Shown piece by piece: positions 50,928 to 61,026 of a DNA stretch of 64,000 bases. The DNA comes from Deltaproteobacteria bacterium (GTDB lineage: Bacteria; Bdellovibrionota_C; UBA2361; J135), in NCBI GenBank assembly GCA_020635175.1, contig JACKAH010000001.1, forward strand, positions 62,001 through 126,000, written 5' to 3'. Under the pieces are notes generated by a model. That model searched no databases. It saw nothing but the letters and a program-made list of their open reading frames with translations, and was not told the DNA's origin. Made by a program: the position numbers and the translations under genes. Numbering within the stretch: position 1 is the first letter of the stretch; each line of letters begins with the position of its first letter.

Positions 50928-52178
50928 ATGGAGCAAGTAGACTTTAAAAATGCCAATTCAGTTTATGTTTTTAAAGACAACCAGCTCATCGGTAGATTAG
51001 CACGTACTGCGCATCAAGCAGAGTTTATCTATGACCAAGACTATCTAAGAAAAACCGAAAACAGAAATGAGAAAGATCGATCTCTAGCTTTTACAATCAA
51101 AGCCTCACAGACAAATCATCTGACTCGCGGTTATAACTTATCCCCATTTTTTGCTGGACTCTTGCCTGAAGGGCTTAGAATGCAGGCTCTAATCAGGACA
51201 ACAAAAACATCCCCAGATGACTTATTCTCTTTGTTGATAGCTTCCGGGACTAATTTAATAGGAGATATTTCAGTCGCGCTCAATCCTGATTTTCAACAAG
51301 AGGCCCTGCCAAAAACTAAAAAGAAGCTTTCAGAAACAATTTTTTGGGAGCTGTTTAGCAATAGTATCAATGCCACTTCTTATCAGCAACGTAAGCTTGA
51401 CTCCTCAATTCCTGGTATTCAGCCTAAAATATCGGCTAATTTAGTTTCATTTCCAGTTTCAGTTAGTTCTCGCAAAAAAGAATATATCCTAAAATTAGGT
51501 TCTAATGATTTTCCATATATCTTAGAAAACGAGCACTTCTTTATGCAGATGGCAAAAGCTTGTGGAATAAAAGTTGCAAACACAAAACTTGTTACGGACA
51601 AAGAGGGAAATCGAGGGTTGCTTGTAGAGCGATTTGATAGAATTTATCGAAACGATCAGAAGCGAATTGAGCGGATACATCAGGAAGATGCCTGTCAGTT
51701 TTTAAATCTTTATCCTCAGGATAAGTATCGAGTTAATTTCCGGGATATTGCGACAGGATTAGTTGAGTTTAGCACTGCCCCAATTTTAGAAATTGCAAAG
51801 TTGCTGCAGATAAAAGCATTTTCATATCTGATAGCTAATGGAGATCTGCATGCTAAAAATATTAGTTTGCAAGTCGGTTCAAGTAATTCAAAAGTTTTAT
51901 TAACCCCTGCTTATGATCTACTCAGCACACTTCCTTACGGTGATGCGCAGATGGCTCTTGCCTTTGAAGGCAAAACTGACAATCTCAAAGCACGTTATTT
52001 TATCGAATTTGGAGAGGCCTTTAATGTAAAGCAGGCGGCGATTGTCTCGATGCTTTCAGAGTTAGTAAAACAAGTTAGGCCATGGATCGATAGGATTGAG
52101 GAGATTGGGTTGCCTCAAAAGCAGACTGTGCACCTAAAGAGGCTTGTGGAAAAACGAATCAAGGATATAACTCCTTAA
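50928..52178 (+). CDS. hipA: HipA-type Ser/Thr kinase toxin
   Basis: The 416-residue protein has the HipA layout: an N-terminal beta-rich region, the loop SIPGIQPKISANL (the usual activation-loop/phosphoserine region), NGDLHAKNIS (Asp306, catalytic, with Lys310 and Asn311) and LTPAYDLLSTLPYGDAQMALAFEG. HipA phosphorylates GltX and so slows growth in the best-known case; the target here is inferred. It begins at the base after hipB's stop and is therefore co-transcribed. A run of tRNA-Phe-derived repeats lies directly upstream of the pair. Confidence 0.93.
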   Translation: MEQVDFKNANSVYVFKDNQLIGRLARTAHQAEFIYDQDYLRKTENRNEKDRSLAFTIKASQTNHLTRGYNLSPFFAGLLPEGLRMQALIRTTKTSPDDLFSLLIASGTNLIGDISVALNPDFQQEALPKTKKKLSETIFWELFSNSINATSYQQRKLDSSIPGIQPKISANLVSFPVSVSSRKKEYILKLGSNDFPYILENEHFFMQMAKACGIKVANTKLVTDKEGNRGLLVERFDRIYRNDQKRIERIHQEDACQFLNLYPQDKYRVNFRDIATGLVEFSTAPILEIAKLLQIKAFSYLIANGDLHAKNISLQVGSSNSKVLLTPAYDLLSTLPYGDAQMALAFEGKTDNLKARYFIEFGEAFNVKQAAIVSMLSELVKQVRPWIDRIEEIGLPQKQTVHLKRLVEKRIKDITP

Positions 52179-52300
52179 TGCACTGATTTGACTGCCAAAA
52201 TATAAAGTTATTTCCATAATTATTCCCAATCATTGATAATTTCCTCTATTCGTTCGAATATATATATGTAATCTAGGGCACCAAGCGATTTAGGAGAGCA

Positions 52301-52678
52301 ATGACCGAGGCAATTAGCAAACATATCCTAGTAGTTGATGACGATGATGATGGACGACTACTTCTCTGCAAGATGCTAGAGCGTCTAGGGCACACCTCAG
52401 AGGACTTTCCTTCTGGCGAGGCTGCTTTGGCTGGTGTCGCCGGTAAAAAGTTCGATATAGCCCTCCTTGATATCATGATGCCTAACATGAATGGCTATGA
52501 GCTTTTAGAGCAACTACGTAAGATGTCCGAATTTCAAAGTATCCCAGTAGTCATGGTCACAGCTAAAGACAAAGATAGCGAAATCTTAGATGGCTATAAG
52601 CATGGTGCTGATTACTACATCACTAAGCCTTATACTACTAAGCAGCTCGAATTTGGTCTCAAAATAGTTTCTGAATGA
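52301..52678 (+). CDS. Single-domain CheY-like response regulator
   Basis: The 125-residue receiver has VVDDDDDGR near residues 11-19, phosphoacceptor Asp57 (IALLDIMMPNMNG), a Thr in VVMVTAKD and the conserved late Lys in YITKPYT. It has no output domain. Its last bases overlap the ATG of tmk (ATGA), so it belongs to the same transcript. Its partner kinase is not adjacent. Confidence 0.9.
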   Translation: MTEAISKHILVVDDDDDGRLLLCKMLERLGHTSEDFPSGEAALAGVAGKKFDIALLDIMMPNMNGYELLEQLRKMSEFQSIPVVMVTAKDKDSEILDGYKHGADYYITKPYTTKQLEFGLKIVSE

Positions 52679-53319
52679 TTGTTAACTCTGCAGATCAAAT
52701 TTTAAATGATCCAAAATTTATCGTTTTAGAAGGTGTAAACGGCGCAGGGAAAAGCACTCTTCAACGAAAGATAAAAGAACATTTTGAATCAAGCGGTCAT
52801 AATGTTGTCTGCACTAGAGAACCTGGACCTGAAACAAAACTAGGTAAAACCTTACGTAAAGTCATTTTAGAATCTGAGCCTGGAACTCTTTCTGAAATTG
52901 CGGAGCTGTTTCTATTTAGCTCTGATAGAAATCAACATGTCAGAGAGATCATAAAGCCCGCATTAGAGAGGGGAGAAGTTGTTCTCTGCGATAGATACTT
53001 TTATTCATCAATTGCTTTTCAAGGTTATGGCCGAGGAATTGATCTTGATAAAATTGAAAGAATTTCAGCTATTGCAATTGAAGACACATTGCCTGACTTA
53101 GTTATCCTGCTAGATCTTGATCCCGAAGTTGGGCTTAAGAGAAACAATAATGCGGATTTAGTTGAAACCGATGCTTTTGAAAAAGAAGATCTCGCTTTTC
53201 AGCATAGAATAAGAGATGGATTTCTTGAGATTGCAAAAAAGTACGATCAGCCGTTTGTGGTCATAGATGCATCGCAAAGTCCTGAAAAAGTTTGGGAAGA
53301 TACTAAAGCATATCTTTAA
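52675..53319 (+). CDS. tmk: Thymidylate kinase
   Basis: The 214-residue P-loop kinase phosphorylates dTMP to dTDP. Walker A is EGVNGAGKST (19-28), where the usual Asp (EGxDGxGKS/T) is Asn. The signature TREPG (DTMP binding) and the DR[Y/S] segment CDRYFYSSIAFQG are present. Its start overlaps the CheY-like gene. Normal length. Confidence 0.93.
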   Translation: MIVNSADQILNDPKFIVLEGVNGAGKSTLQRKIKEHFESSGHNVVCTREPGPETKLGKTLRKVILESEPGTLSEIAELFLFSSDRNQHVREIIKPALERGEVVLCDRYFYSSIAFQGYGRGIDLDKIERISAIAIEDTLPDLVILLDLDPEVGLKRNNNADLVETDAFEKEDLAFQHRIRDGFLEIAKKYDQPFVVIDASQSPEKVWEDTKAYL

Positions 53320-53371
53320 AAGCCTTGGTTTTCGAAGCGTTTTTCAGCCAATCCGCTGTAACAGATTGCCA

Positions 53372-53425
53372 TTGACCAAAAAATATAAGAATCTTGACCA
53401 AAATCGATTGCGCCATTGACCAAAA
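53372..53425 (+). repeat. Three TTGACCAAAA direct repeats with exact 22-bp spacing
   Basis: Identical 10-bp repeats begin at 53372, 53394 and 53416, exactly two helical turns apart. The last ends 21 bp before ATG 53447. Spacing on one face of the helix indicates an operator bound by a cooperative protein. TTGACC also looks like a -35, but a matching -10 at 16-18 bp is absent for the last copy. Confidence 0.75.
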
Positions 53426-53446
53426 ATGCTAGAATAATGGTAAGTT

Positions 53447-54646
53447 ATGGATATTTTTTGGAAAAATAAAAATTGGGAAGACTCTGATAAACATCTTGTT
53501 AAGCTAAAGGAGATGCCCTTTAAGCGTCCTTTTCCATTTATTCCTGAGGCAAATGGGCTCTATATCGTTCGTGGACCACGACAGGTAGGAAAGAGCAGCT
53601 GGCTAAAAGAGGTCTTAAGCCACTATGCCGAAAAGCGGAAGTGTTTCTATCTAAGTTGTGAACAGTTGGAAAGCTACCGTGAACTTGGTGCATTGTTAGA
53701 GTCTCTTCGAGATTATGAAGTTGTTCTTTTAGATGAGATATCTTTTGTCAAAGATTGGGCACGTGCGGTTAAGCATGCTGTTGATTCTGGATATACTAAA
53801 ATCCTAATGATTACTGGTTCACATGCCTTCGACCTCAAGAAAGGTTCGGATTTAATGCCTGGTCGATTTGAGGGCGGAGGAGATTACGAGCTTTTGCCAA
53901 TGGGCTTTGACGAATTTGCTTTAATGAGAAAGCAAGCTGGTTGGGCACTTGAATCTCGGCTTGAAGAATGTAGAGCGTTCTTTCGTGTTGGGGGATTTCC
54001 TGCCGCAGTTGCGGAAGGTGGACCGACGGCGAAGCTACCCACAAACTCCCTAAAGACTTACTGGAAGTGGCTTTTAGGGGATGTCTTAAAGTTAGGGAAA
54101 GACCAACTTTTTCTTACCGAGCTTCTCATTGCTATAGGTAAATTTATACAGGAGCCTATTAGCCTGCAGTCCCTTACTAAGAATACAAGTATTGGCTCTC
54201 ATAATACTGTGCAGGAATATCTCTCGCTTTTAGAATCATGCTTTGCCATAAGAACACTTTATTCTGTTGATATCGATTCTGGTACCTTTCATACGAAAAG
54301 AAATAGAAAGATTTATTTTTTAGACCCCTTGTTGTATTGGCTTTCCCTTGATCTTTCAGGGGAGAGTGTTTCTGATAGTGCTGAAGGTAAAATTGCTGAG
54401 CTTGCTGCGCATGAAACTCTCGCCAGAAAGTACTCTCGTTTTGGTTACTTTAGATCCAAAAATGGAGAGATAGATTTTGTTAAACCTAGGAAATGGGCAA
54501 TAGAAGTTAAGTGGTCGCCGATAGCATATAATCTTTCGAAAGCGTATTACTCACAGCAGTTTCCATTTAAAGTAGTATGGACGCAGGAGAGTTTTTTTTC
54601 TGATATGCCCCCAGCAGAGAGCTCTATTTTGTCTAATAAAAAATAG
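53447..54646 (+). CDS. ATPase with DUF4143-type C-terminal domain (second copy)
   Basis: The 399-residue protein has Walker A RGPRQVGKSS (42-51), Walker B VVLLDEI, sensor MITGSHAF, and a C-terminal PD-(D/E)xK-like motif (GEIDFV...AIEVKWS), as in the related gene at 28581. The N-terminal extension (about 35 residues) differs. The upstream triple repeat suggests specific control. Role unknown. Confidence 0.83.
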   Translation: MDIFWKNKNWEDSDKHLVKLKEMPFKRPFPFIPEANGLYIVRGPRQVGKSSWLKEVLSHYAEKRKCFYLSCEQLESYRELGALLESLRDYEVVLLDEISFVKDWARAVKHAVDSGYTKILMITGSHAFDLKKGSDLMPGRFEGGGDYELLPMGFDEFALMRKQAGWALESRLEECRAFFRVGGFPAAVAEGGPTAKLPTNSLKTYWKWLLGDVLKLGKDQLFLTELLIAIGKFIQEPISLQSLTKNTSIGSHNTVQEYLSLLESCFAIRTLYSVDIDSGTFHTKRNRKIYFLDPLLYWLSLDLSGESVSDSAEGKIAELAAHETLARKYSRFGYFRSKNGEIDFVKPRKWAIEVKWSPIAYNLSKAYYSQQFPFKVVWTQESFFSDMPPAESSILSNKK

Positions 54647-54712
54647 TAATTAGTGATAAATCTAAGATTTAACGTCATATGAATCTTGTTAAATCTGTCG
54701 TATACTTCACTC

Positions 54713-55735
54713 ATGGCAAAGACAGCTACTGATATATTTAAATCGCTCCTTAGCGCAGAGAAATTGCCAGGGACAATCTTAGTTTTAGCCCCTGATTTAG
54801 TTAGGCGCGAGCGCGCGGTTGAGGCTTTAGTAAATAAGTTTTCTGATGATCCAAATGTACCTGTTAAAAAATGGAATGCCCAAGATATCAACAAGGCCAA
54901 ACTTACTGAGTTTGCTGAAGCTAGCTCGGCACTTTCACTTTTTTCATCAAAGCAGATCTTTTTAATTAGCAATATTGAAAAGCTTAATAGCTCAATCACT
55001 GATTCATTTTTAAAGATCTTAGAAAAATCAGATGGTGATTCTTTGTTTATTTGCCATGGTGAGAAGCTTGCTAAAAACAGCAAGGTGTTAAAGTTCTTCA
55101 CTAATGTGCATGCAGCAGTTGTGCTTGAAACTCCCAAATCACCAGAGCTTAGGCGTTGGGTTTCTAAAGAGCTTCAAAGAAAAGAATTAAAGGCTGACAC
55201 CCGTACCTTGCAAGCATTAGTCGATATGGCAGAGCTTGAAGCCTCAGTTAATTCTAAGCCAGTTCATGATATTTTGTATTCAAGAATCGAAAGATTAGCT
55301 CTTTATGTTGATTCAGAGACGATAACTCTTAACGATTTAAAAAATCTCTTTCCAGATGTGATTGATCCTAATGAGTTTGATTTTGTTAATGCAATTGCCT
55401 CAGGAGATGTAGCCAAGGCTGAAGGGCTAATTGATCCGATGTTTAAAGCAGGGAAAAACCCCTTTCTTTTGCTCTCTCTGATTAACCGAAATTACTCAGA
55501 TTTTGCCAAAATTAGGCTTTTACAGAGCCAGGGCAAAACACCGGCTCAAATTCGTGAAACTCTAAATATGAACCAATGGCGCTTTCAGAAGGTCCTTGAG
55601 GGGGTTAAAGCTCATTCCTTGCCTAGTTTGCAACAGGATCTTCAGGAAATTGCTAATATTGACGCTAAATTAAAGAATCGATCGCTCTCTCCCGAGAATC
55701 TTTTTAGTGAGCTAGTATTTGCATTGAGACCATAG
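54713..55735 (+). CDS. holA: DNA polymerase III delta subunit
   Basis: The 340-residue clamp-loader subunit opens the sliding clamp. It has the HolA layout: an N-terminal AAA+-like fold without a working P-loop (TILVLAPDLVRRERAVEALVNKF), a hydrophobic strand after SLFSSKQIFLISNIEKLNSS and the C-terminal collar domain (NPFLLLSLINRNYSDFAKIRLLQ). TATACT ends 6 nt before ATG 54713, suggesting a leaderless mRNA; no ribosome site is present. An upstream in-frame start at 54686 is less likely. Confidence 0.88.
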   Translation: MAKTATDIFKSLLSAEKLPGTILVLAPDLVRRERAVEALVNKFSDDPNVPVKKWNAQDINKAKLTEFAEASSALSLFSSKQIFLISNIEKLNSSITDSFLKILEKSDGDSLFICHGEKLAKNSKVLKFFTNVHAAVVLETPKSPELRRWVSKELQRKELKADTRTLQALVDMAELEASVNSKPVHDILYSRIERLALYVDSETITLNDLKNLFPDVIDPNEFDFVNAIASGDVAKAEGLIDPMFKAGKNPFLLLSLINRNYSDFAKIRLLQSQGKTPAQIRETLNMNQWRFQKVLEGVKAHSLPSLQQDLQEIANIDAKLKNRSLSPENLFSELVFALRP

Positions 55736-55823
55736 TCTCAGTGCACAGCAGAGCGACCACAAGGCCCTCAGTCGTATAGGTAGCGCAGGGTCGCAGTCTG
55801 TTCTAATTTGATGAACATTCTCT

Positions 55824-58800
55824 ATGAATAATCGAGGTATTACATTTGTAACGGTAGCTTTATTGTTGCCGCCTATTTTACTGGCGCTCGTTTTTGGTCT
55901 CGATCTCTATTATTACTACCGCATAAATTCTGTATTGCAGCATGCTGTTGAAGTTGGTGCCGATATCGCTAGATCAAAAGCGGTGATGAGTGGTGTAAAA
56001 TCTTTCTCGGTGCCGAACGGAAGTAAGCAAAGCCACCTAGATTGGAAAGCGAAGGGCGGATATGAAAGCAAGCTTAGATCGCCACGTACAGTTTTTGAAA
56101 ACTGCCAGGGAATTAAAGCTGACGAAGCAGATGATAAGTGCTCTCACGGCTCTGGTGATTCGAGTTCTTCGTTCTGGGTAGCTCAAGAACAATCCAAAAC
56201 TAAGGCAGAAACTAGTTTGCCGTTTGCTAAGATTTGGCACAGCTACACCGGTGGTACATATCGTGGAATCGATGGCCCAAATCTAACTCATATGCCATTT
56301 GATCTTTATGATCCAGATCCTGTTGTCCCTGAATTTAATCATGCTCAATACTTACCGATGGTTTGTATCAAGCAAGGTTGTCTTGATTCTTTTAGTGAAA
56401 AATCCACGTTAATCAACGGGAACTGTAAAGATGTAAGGCCAATCTGTTGGTATAATGAACATCGCGCAGATTTTGATGGAGATGGTAGAGAGGATATCGT
56501 TATCTTTAATCCGACAGGAAATGATGACGAGTATGACGCGCTGCAAGAGGACCCGACACGAATTGCAGATCCATATGGATCCATGGATGAAGCAGACTTC
56601 GCTGTATACTTTTCAAGTGCTGGTTACGTAGGACAACTTTCAGGTCATGGATATATGAATCTCTCTATCCATCGACCACCTGATAAGCCTCAAGATATTC
56701 CAATTATTGAAGACTACGATGAAGACGGCATCAGTGATTATGCGGTTTATTCTCCGACAAACGGCGATGTTCATATTGCATACTCTTCTTATGGTTTTTC
56801 ACGTGTCGTTCGGTTCTCAGGATTAAGAGGAGATCCTAACGGTACGCATGGGTTAATCGCAATTCCTGGTCGGTACAAACACGCATCTACTGGAAAATCT
56901 GCAGCGCAGTTAATTATAATCTCTACTGCTGATGATGGTATTACCTCTTATTTAGGAGATTCGCTGCGTTATAAGTTATTCTTTTATGAGTTTCCCGCTT
57001 TAGACCGGATTAATTTATTCCCGCCGGATCAAGTGACAACAGTCGGAGGATTGACCCCAAGTGATATCTATGATGACTATTACCAGTTGCCTCATGCTGG
57101 AACATCTTCTGTCCCTGTTTTTACTGACTATAACAAAGATGGTTTGACTGAAGTTGGTTATATGAGTTGGTATCCTAGGAACCCTGCGAAGCATCTTGCT
57201 GGTTCACTTAATTTAAGATCTAGATTTAAACCAGATTCTTCTGATAATAATCCGAAAACAGCGTCTTTACTTCCATATGATCTTGCCTATTTTACAACTA
57301 AGAATAAGGGAGATGTTTTATACTACACTGACTCTGTGCATGGAGGTCTTTGGTCATTATCTTCAAACGATAGCTGCTCTAGTCTTTCAACTGCAAGTCC
57401 GTGCTTAGACGATAATGGAACTGAAAGAGTTACATTAATTGTAAACAGAGATGCTAAAGGTGGTGCAGATTCAGCAGATCCAGAGGCAATCTCACCGAAG
57501 AGAAACGTTTGGAATATACCACCAGATCTTTCAAATCGGGTAACTGGACTTGAACTAGTAGATGATCAGAAAACAGCGATTGATACCAAACTTACAAGTC
57601 CAAGAAAAATAGCAGTTGGTCCAGATGGTGTAGTTTATATCGCTGATTGGTCAAACGGTCGGATTTTAGCTGTAACTCCTGATGCAGCTGGAAACGCTAT
57701 AGATATAAACTCAAAAGTCGAAGTTGTTTTAGCATGTGATCCAAGCAAATCTTGCATTGATTTGGCTAATTGGAGTGGTAGTGGTGCAATTGAAGAATCT
57801 TCAAGCGATGTACCTGGACAAGCCTCAAATAAACGATTTAGTCGAGTTAAATTTTATCCAATGGCGTTAGAGATATTGCCTGATCCTGATGCTTTAGATG
57901 GATACAGCTTAGCATTTTCTGATGGTAATGCCGTATATGTGATTCGATCTGCAGCTCCGTCAGCAGTTAGAAAAGGACCTTGGGGGCAAGAAGGCGAGTC
58001 TATTATCCGAATAGCAGGAGGCGCAAATATTGACTTTACCGATCCTGAAAAGATAGAGGATTTGTCTGAGGAATCAAACCGAACTTCGCTTTGGTCAGGT
58101 GTTAATGCAATAGATGAGGAGTTCTGTCCGATCATAGATCTTAAATTTGATCGCAAACGTTACCAAGAAAATGGTCGAATTGATTTAATTGCTGCTAGTA
58201 GTTGTTCACTCGAGCCGGATCCGCAGCTGTTAGACCAAGTGTTAAATCCTCCGACACCACCGACTCGGACTTTGGATGATTATCCAATGGCAGGAGCGAT
58301 TATTCGCTTTAGTAATGTTTACACAGGCAAGCAGATGCAGGTTATCGGCGGTGGTTTTTTTGATGAGCGGGATGTTTGTGGTGGTACTACAATGCCAAAT
58401 GTTGGCGGCAATATTGGTCAGATTGATCGATCTGAGATAGCCTCAATTGCGTCAATTAGTAATCTTGTACAACGTAAAGTTAATATCTCATCGTTATATG
58501 AGGTTGAAGATCAAACAGGGACTAATGATATGACAGTTCCTGATAAACTTTGGCAAGTCAATGACATCTTTAACCCAGTAGATTTAGAAATTGATCCGTT
58601 TGGTAATATCTATTTCATAAATCAATGGAATCAAGCGAAGGCAGATTGGGATTCTCCTGGTTTTAATTGTCCCGAACCAGATGGTTTTACAAACCACTAC
58701 GTCCAAGGTATCTACCGTATGAATCGCCATACTTTAGATATTGAACCGATACATAATCCATTTTCGTATGGAGGTAATACGATTCCGCTTGAATGGGGTA

Positions 58801-60983
58801 AGTGGTATGCACCTAATTCTGATAAATCTGATTGGTTAAATTCTGATCTGATGGAAAAACATCTTTTGGATCCATGGGAAGCCCCTGTTCAAAACATGCA
58901 TCTCCCTGCAGTTGCCGGACTAGCTTTTGATACTAAGAGAGAGCGATTACTTACAACTGCTCCGTTTATGCCTTCAGGAAACTGGGCAGCTGGGATTACT
59001 AGCACTAGCCCAACACCTTTAAAAGCAGAGTGGGAGAGAGTCGGGTTTATTCATCGAGTGTTGCTTGATAGTGATGCCGATGGACAGACTGATTTTAAGC
59101 GGACTTTGAGTGATGGATATTGGGATCCAGGCGAGGAGAATGATCCAGATATCGATGGAGATGGCAGAACCAATAAACAAGAAGATTTAATAAACTATCG
59201 CTCTAGTTTCTGTGCAGAGCTAACTAATTATAGAGGTTCTGCTCCTGTTGGTTGTAGGATGCAGGAGCGGGTAGGGATGCCGCGTCAGTATGGAGTATTT
59301 GGGATTGATGAGGCGCTGACACAGCCGGTTATTGTTCCATCTTTCAATTTGGTAACAGAGCTTTTTACTAATCCTCGTCGGTACATCGAATTTGATTTTT
59401 TTAATTCTGAAACAGAAAAGTTGAGTAATACTCTTTCTCGAAGTGAGAATTATGCTCTCGTCTTTGATTCAAAAAATGAAAATTATACGGGGGCTCCAAT
59501 AGGTCAGGCTGTCCCATTACACACCTTTCACGGAAAAGGGGATCGATGTGTCGGATTTTTTGATTGTGGAAAACATACAGCATCTACGCCTTTAACATCA
59601 TATACTGACACTAAAGGTAACGATCAATTTGGTTTTCCATTGGTCCTCGGCTCGTACTTGCCTCTTGAGAATTCAATCCTAACGATAAAATGGCCTTTTT
59701 CCACGGATTATATTTCGTCCTATCCCGAAGAAAAATTTGATAGTATTGGGCTCGGTTGTTTGCCTATAGGTGTTGCCACAATTTTTCGTTTTAGATCTAA
59801 ATATTTGTTTAACACTTCGTTGCTATCTCCGGATCCTCTTTCTCTTATTAGCAATAGATTTTCTTCTTCCGGTACAGCAATTACTACAGCTTTGGCAAAT
59901 ACTCAATGCTCATCAGCATGGGATCCCAAGGCTTTTTATCAGCTAAATGCAGCAATAGAGCCTATTTCCTTTCGAAACTTTTTTGATGAAGATTTGAAGT
60001 CTTCTCCCCCAAGCTATTTTGATTGGCCGCATAGTTGGATAAATGGTGATGATCCTATAACTGGCGCAGAAAGCGAGGCGAAGCGAATCTTTTATATGAT
60101 TGATCATGATGGCGACGGCATGCGTGATGCTACCTGGTTAAGCCGTGAGGTGTATTGCCCTAATACCCCTAGCTCAACTTTTGGATCTAACCCAGCAGAT
60201 TGCAATACTAGTAATCATATGGGGCCAGAGCCATTTGTGTTAGCTACTGGTGCTTTAAGAAGGTCAAGTAGCAGCACCCCAACTAATGTTTGGCCACCTT
60301 TAGATGAACTTCAGATCTCTCGATATCCTCTAATGGAGAGAGAGGCTTTTGTAACTGAGGATGAATTTCCTCTTAACAATGTACCCAACCCGTTTCATGA
60401 TCCAACGATCCCTGTTTATTATCCCTACGGAATTAGATTTAAGGGCTACGAGACGATAGGAACTGGAAATTTTAACCTTTTTGATCCAGGGCATGCTCTC
60501 GATGTCGGACAAGAAAATACCCCAAGGAATGACGGTTTTGTTTTGGCACTCGATGTTGAGCCATTAATGCAGTCTTTCGTCTCGAACTATGGTGATAGCG
60601 AAGATGATGAACTTCCTGCTTCTAAGGATAATAGCAGTGCTATACATAATCTGTTCTTTGCGGATGAATTCAATTTGCCAAATGATGTGATTTGTGAGCC
60701 TTCAGATATAACTCCTGGTTTAGTGCCAATTGCTATTGGCAAGGTTTTAAAAAGTGGAGTTAAGCTAAAAGATGGATGTTTGAATTACTCTCCACCACCT
60801 ACTTCAGGAGGTGATGCTAACACTGCCTATATTAGGATGGAGTGTGAAGCTCCTAATAACCTGGTGTGTCGTAAGATAGTTATTACGTATTATTATAAGG
60901 TGCTAGGAGTCTTGAGGAGTATTACTGTATCTCAGGATGTAGAGCCAGCTAATCAGGACTTTGAGGAGAAATTTAGATCGTGA
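55824..60983 (+). CDS. Giant surface protein with TadE-like anchor and Ca-binding repeats
   Basis: The 1,719-residue protein has a TadE/TadG-like N-terminal helix (GITFVTVALLLPPILLALVFGLDLYYYYRI), so it is probably a pseudopilin-type anchored or Tad-exported protein. Large beta-rich parts follow. Ca-binding DxDxDG loops include DFDGDGREDI (about 215), DYDEDGISDY (296), DYNKDGLTEV (434), DSDADGQTDF (1081), DIDGDGRTN (1109) and DHDGDGMRD (1427). Many Cys pairs suggest disulfides. The middle may form a propeller (ALEILPDPDALDGYSLAFSDGNAVYVI). A single huge exported protein with a pilin-like start is unusual. No function is assigned. Confidence 0.72.
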   Translation: MNNRGITFVTVALLLPPILLALVFGLDLYYYYRINSVLQHAVEVGADIARSKAVMSGVKSFSVPNGSKQSHLDWKAKGGYESKLRSPRTVFENCQGIKADEADDKCSHGSGDSSSSFWVAQEQSKTKAETSLPFAKIWHSYTGGTYRGIDGPNLTHMPFDLYDPDPVVPEFNHAQYLPMVCIKQGCLDSFSEKSTLINGNCKDVRPICWYNEHRADFDGDGREDIVIFNPTGNDDEYDALQEDPTRIADPYGSMDEADFAVYFSSAGYVGQLSGHGYMNLSIHRPPDKPQDIPIIEDYDEDGISDYAVYSPTNGDVHIAYSSYGFSRVVRFSGLRGDPNGTHGLIAIPGRYKHASTGKSAAQLIIISTADDGITSYLGDSLRYKLFFYEFPALDRINLFPPDQVTTVGGLTPSDIYDDYYQLPHAGTSSVPVFTDYNKDGLTEVGYMSWYPRNPAKHLAGSLNLRSRFKPDSSDNNPKTASLLPYDLAYFTTKNKGDVLYYTDSVHGGLWSLSSNDSCSSLSTASPCLDDNGTERVTLIVNRDAKGGADSADPEAISPKRNVWNIPPDLSNRVTGLELVDDQKTAIDTKLTSPRKIAVGPDGVVYIADWSNGRILAVTPDAAGNAIDINSKVEVVLACDPSKSCIDLANWSGSGAIEESSSDVPGQASNKRFSRVKFYPMALEILPDPDALDGYSLAFSDGNAVYVIRSAAPSAVRKGPWGQEGESIIRIAGGANIDFTDPEKIEDLSEESNRTSLWSGVNAIDEEFCPIIDLKFDRKRYQENGRIDLIAASSCSLEPDPQLLDQVLNPPTPPTRTLDDYPMAGAIIRFSNVYTGKQMQVIGGGFFDERDVCGGTTMPNVGGNIGQIDRSEIASIASISNLVQRKVNISSLYEVEDQTGTNDMTVPDKLWQVNDIFNPVDLEIDPFGNIYFINQWNQAKADWDSPGFNCPEPDGFTNHYVQGIYRMNRHTLDIEPIHNPFSYGGNTIPLEWGKWYAPNSDKSDWLNSDLMEKHLLDPWEAPVQNMHLPAVAGLAFDTKRERLLTTAPFMPSGNWAAGITSTSPTPLKAEWERVGFIHRVLLDSDADGQTDFKRTLSDGYWDPGEENDPDIDGDGRTNKQEDLINYRSSFCAELTNYRGSAPVGCRMQERVGMPRQYGVFGIDEALTQPVIVPSFNLVTELFTNPRRYIEFDFFNSETEKLSNTLSRSENYALVFDSKNENYTGAPIGQAVPLHTFHGKGDRCVGFFDCGKHTASTPLTSYTDTKGNDQFGFPLVLGSYLPLENSILTIKWPFSTDYISSYPEEKFDSIGLGCLPIGVATIFRFRSKYLFNTSLLSPDPLSLISNRFSSSGTAITTALANTQCSSAWDPKAFYQLNAAIEPISFRNFFDEDLKSSPPSYFDWPHSWINGDDPITGAESEAKRIFYMIDHDGDGMRDATWLSREVYCPNTPSSTFGSNPADCNTSNHMGPEPFVLATGALRRSSSSTPTNVWPPLDELQISRYPLMEREAFVTEDEFPLNNVPNPFHDPTIPVYYPYGIRFKGYETIGTGNFNLFDPGHALDVGQENTPRNDGFVLALDVEPLMQSFVSNYGDSEDDELPASKDNSSAIHNLFFADEFNLPNDVICEPSDITPGLVPIAIGKVLKSGVKLKDGCLNYSPPPTSGGDANTAYIRMECEAPNNLVCRKIVITYYYKVLGVLRSITVSQDVEPANQDFEEKFRS

Positions 60984-60984
60984 T

Positions 60985-61015
60985 AATTATGCGCAGCTAC
61001 GTGCTGCGCATAATT
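60985..61015. terminator. Bidirectional terminator between convergent genes
   Basis: AATTATGCGCAGC (60985-60997) pairs perfectly with GCTGCGCATAATT (61003-61015), 13 bp with a 5-nt loop. It has flanking A- and T-rich ends and sits between stop codons of convergent genes (60983 and 61027), so it can serve both directions. Confidence 0.75.
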
Positions 61016-61026
61016 TAAGTCCACTC

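Noticed and set aside
53416..53440. TTGACC as the -35 of the ATPase promoter
   Set aside because: The spacing to AATAAT (53433-53438) is only 11 bp; the repeats look like binding sites instead.
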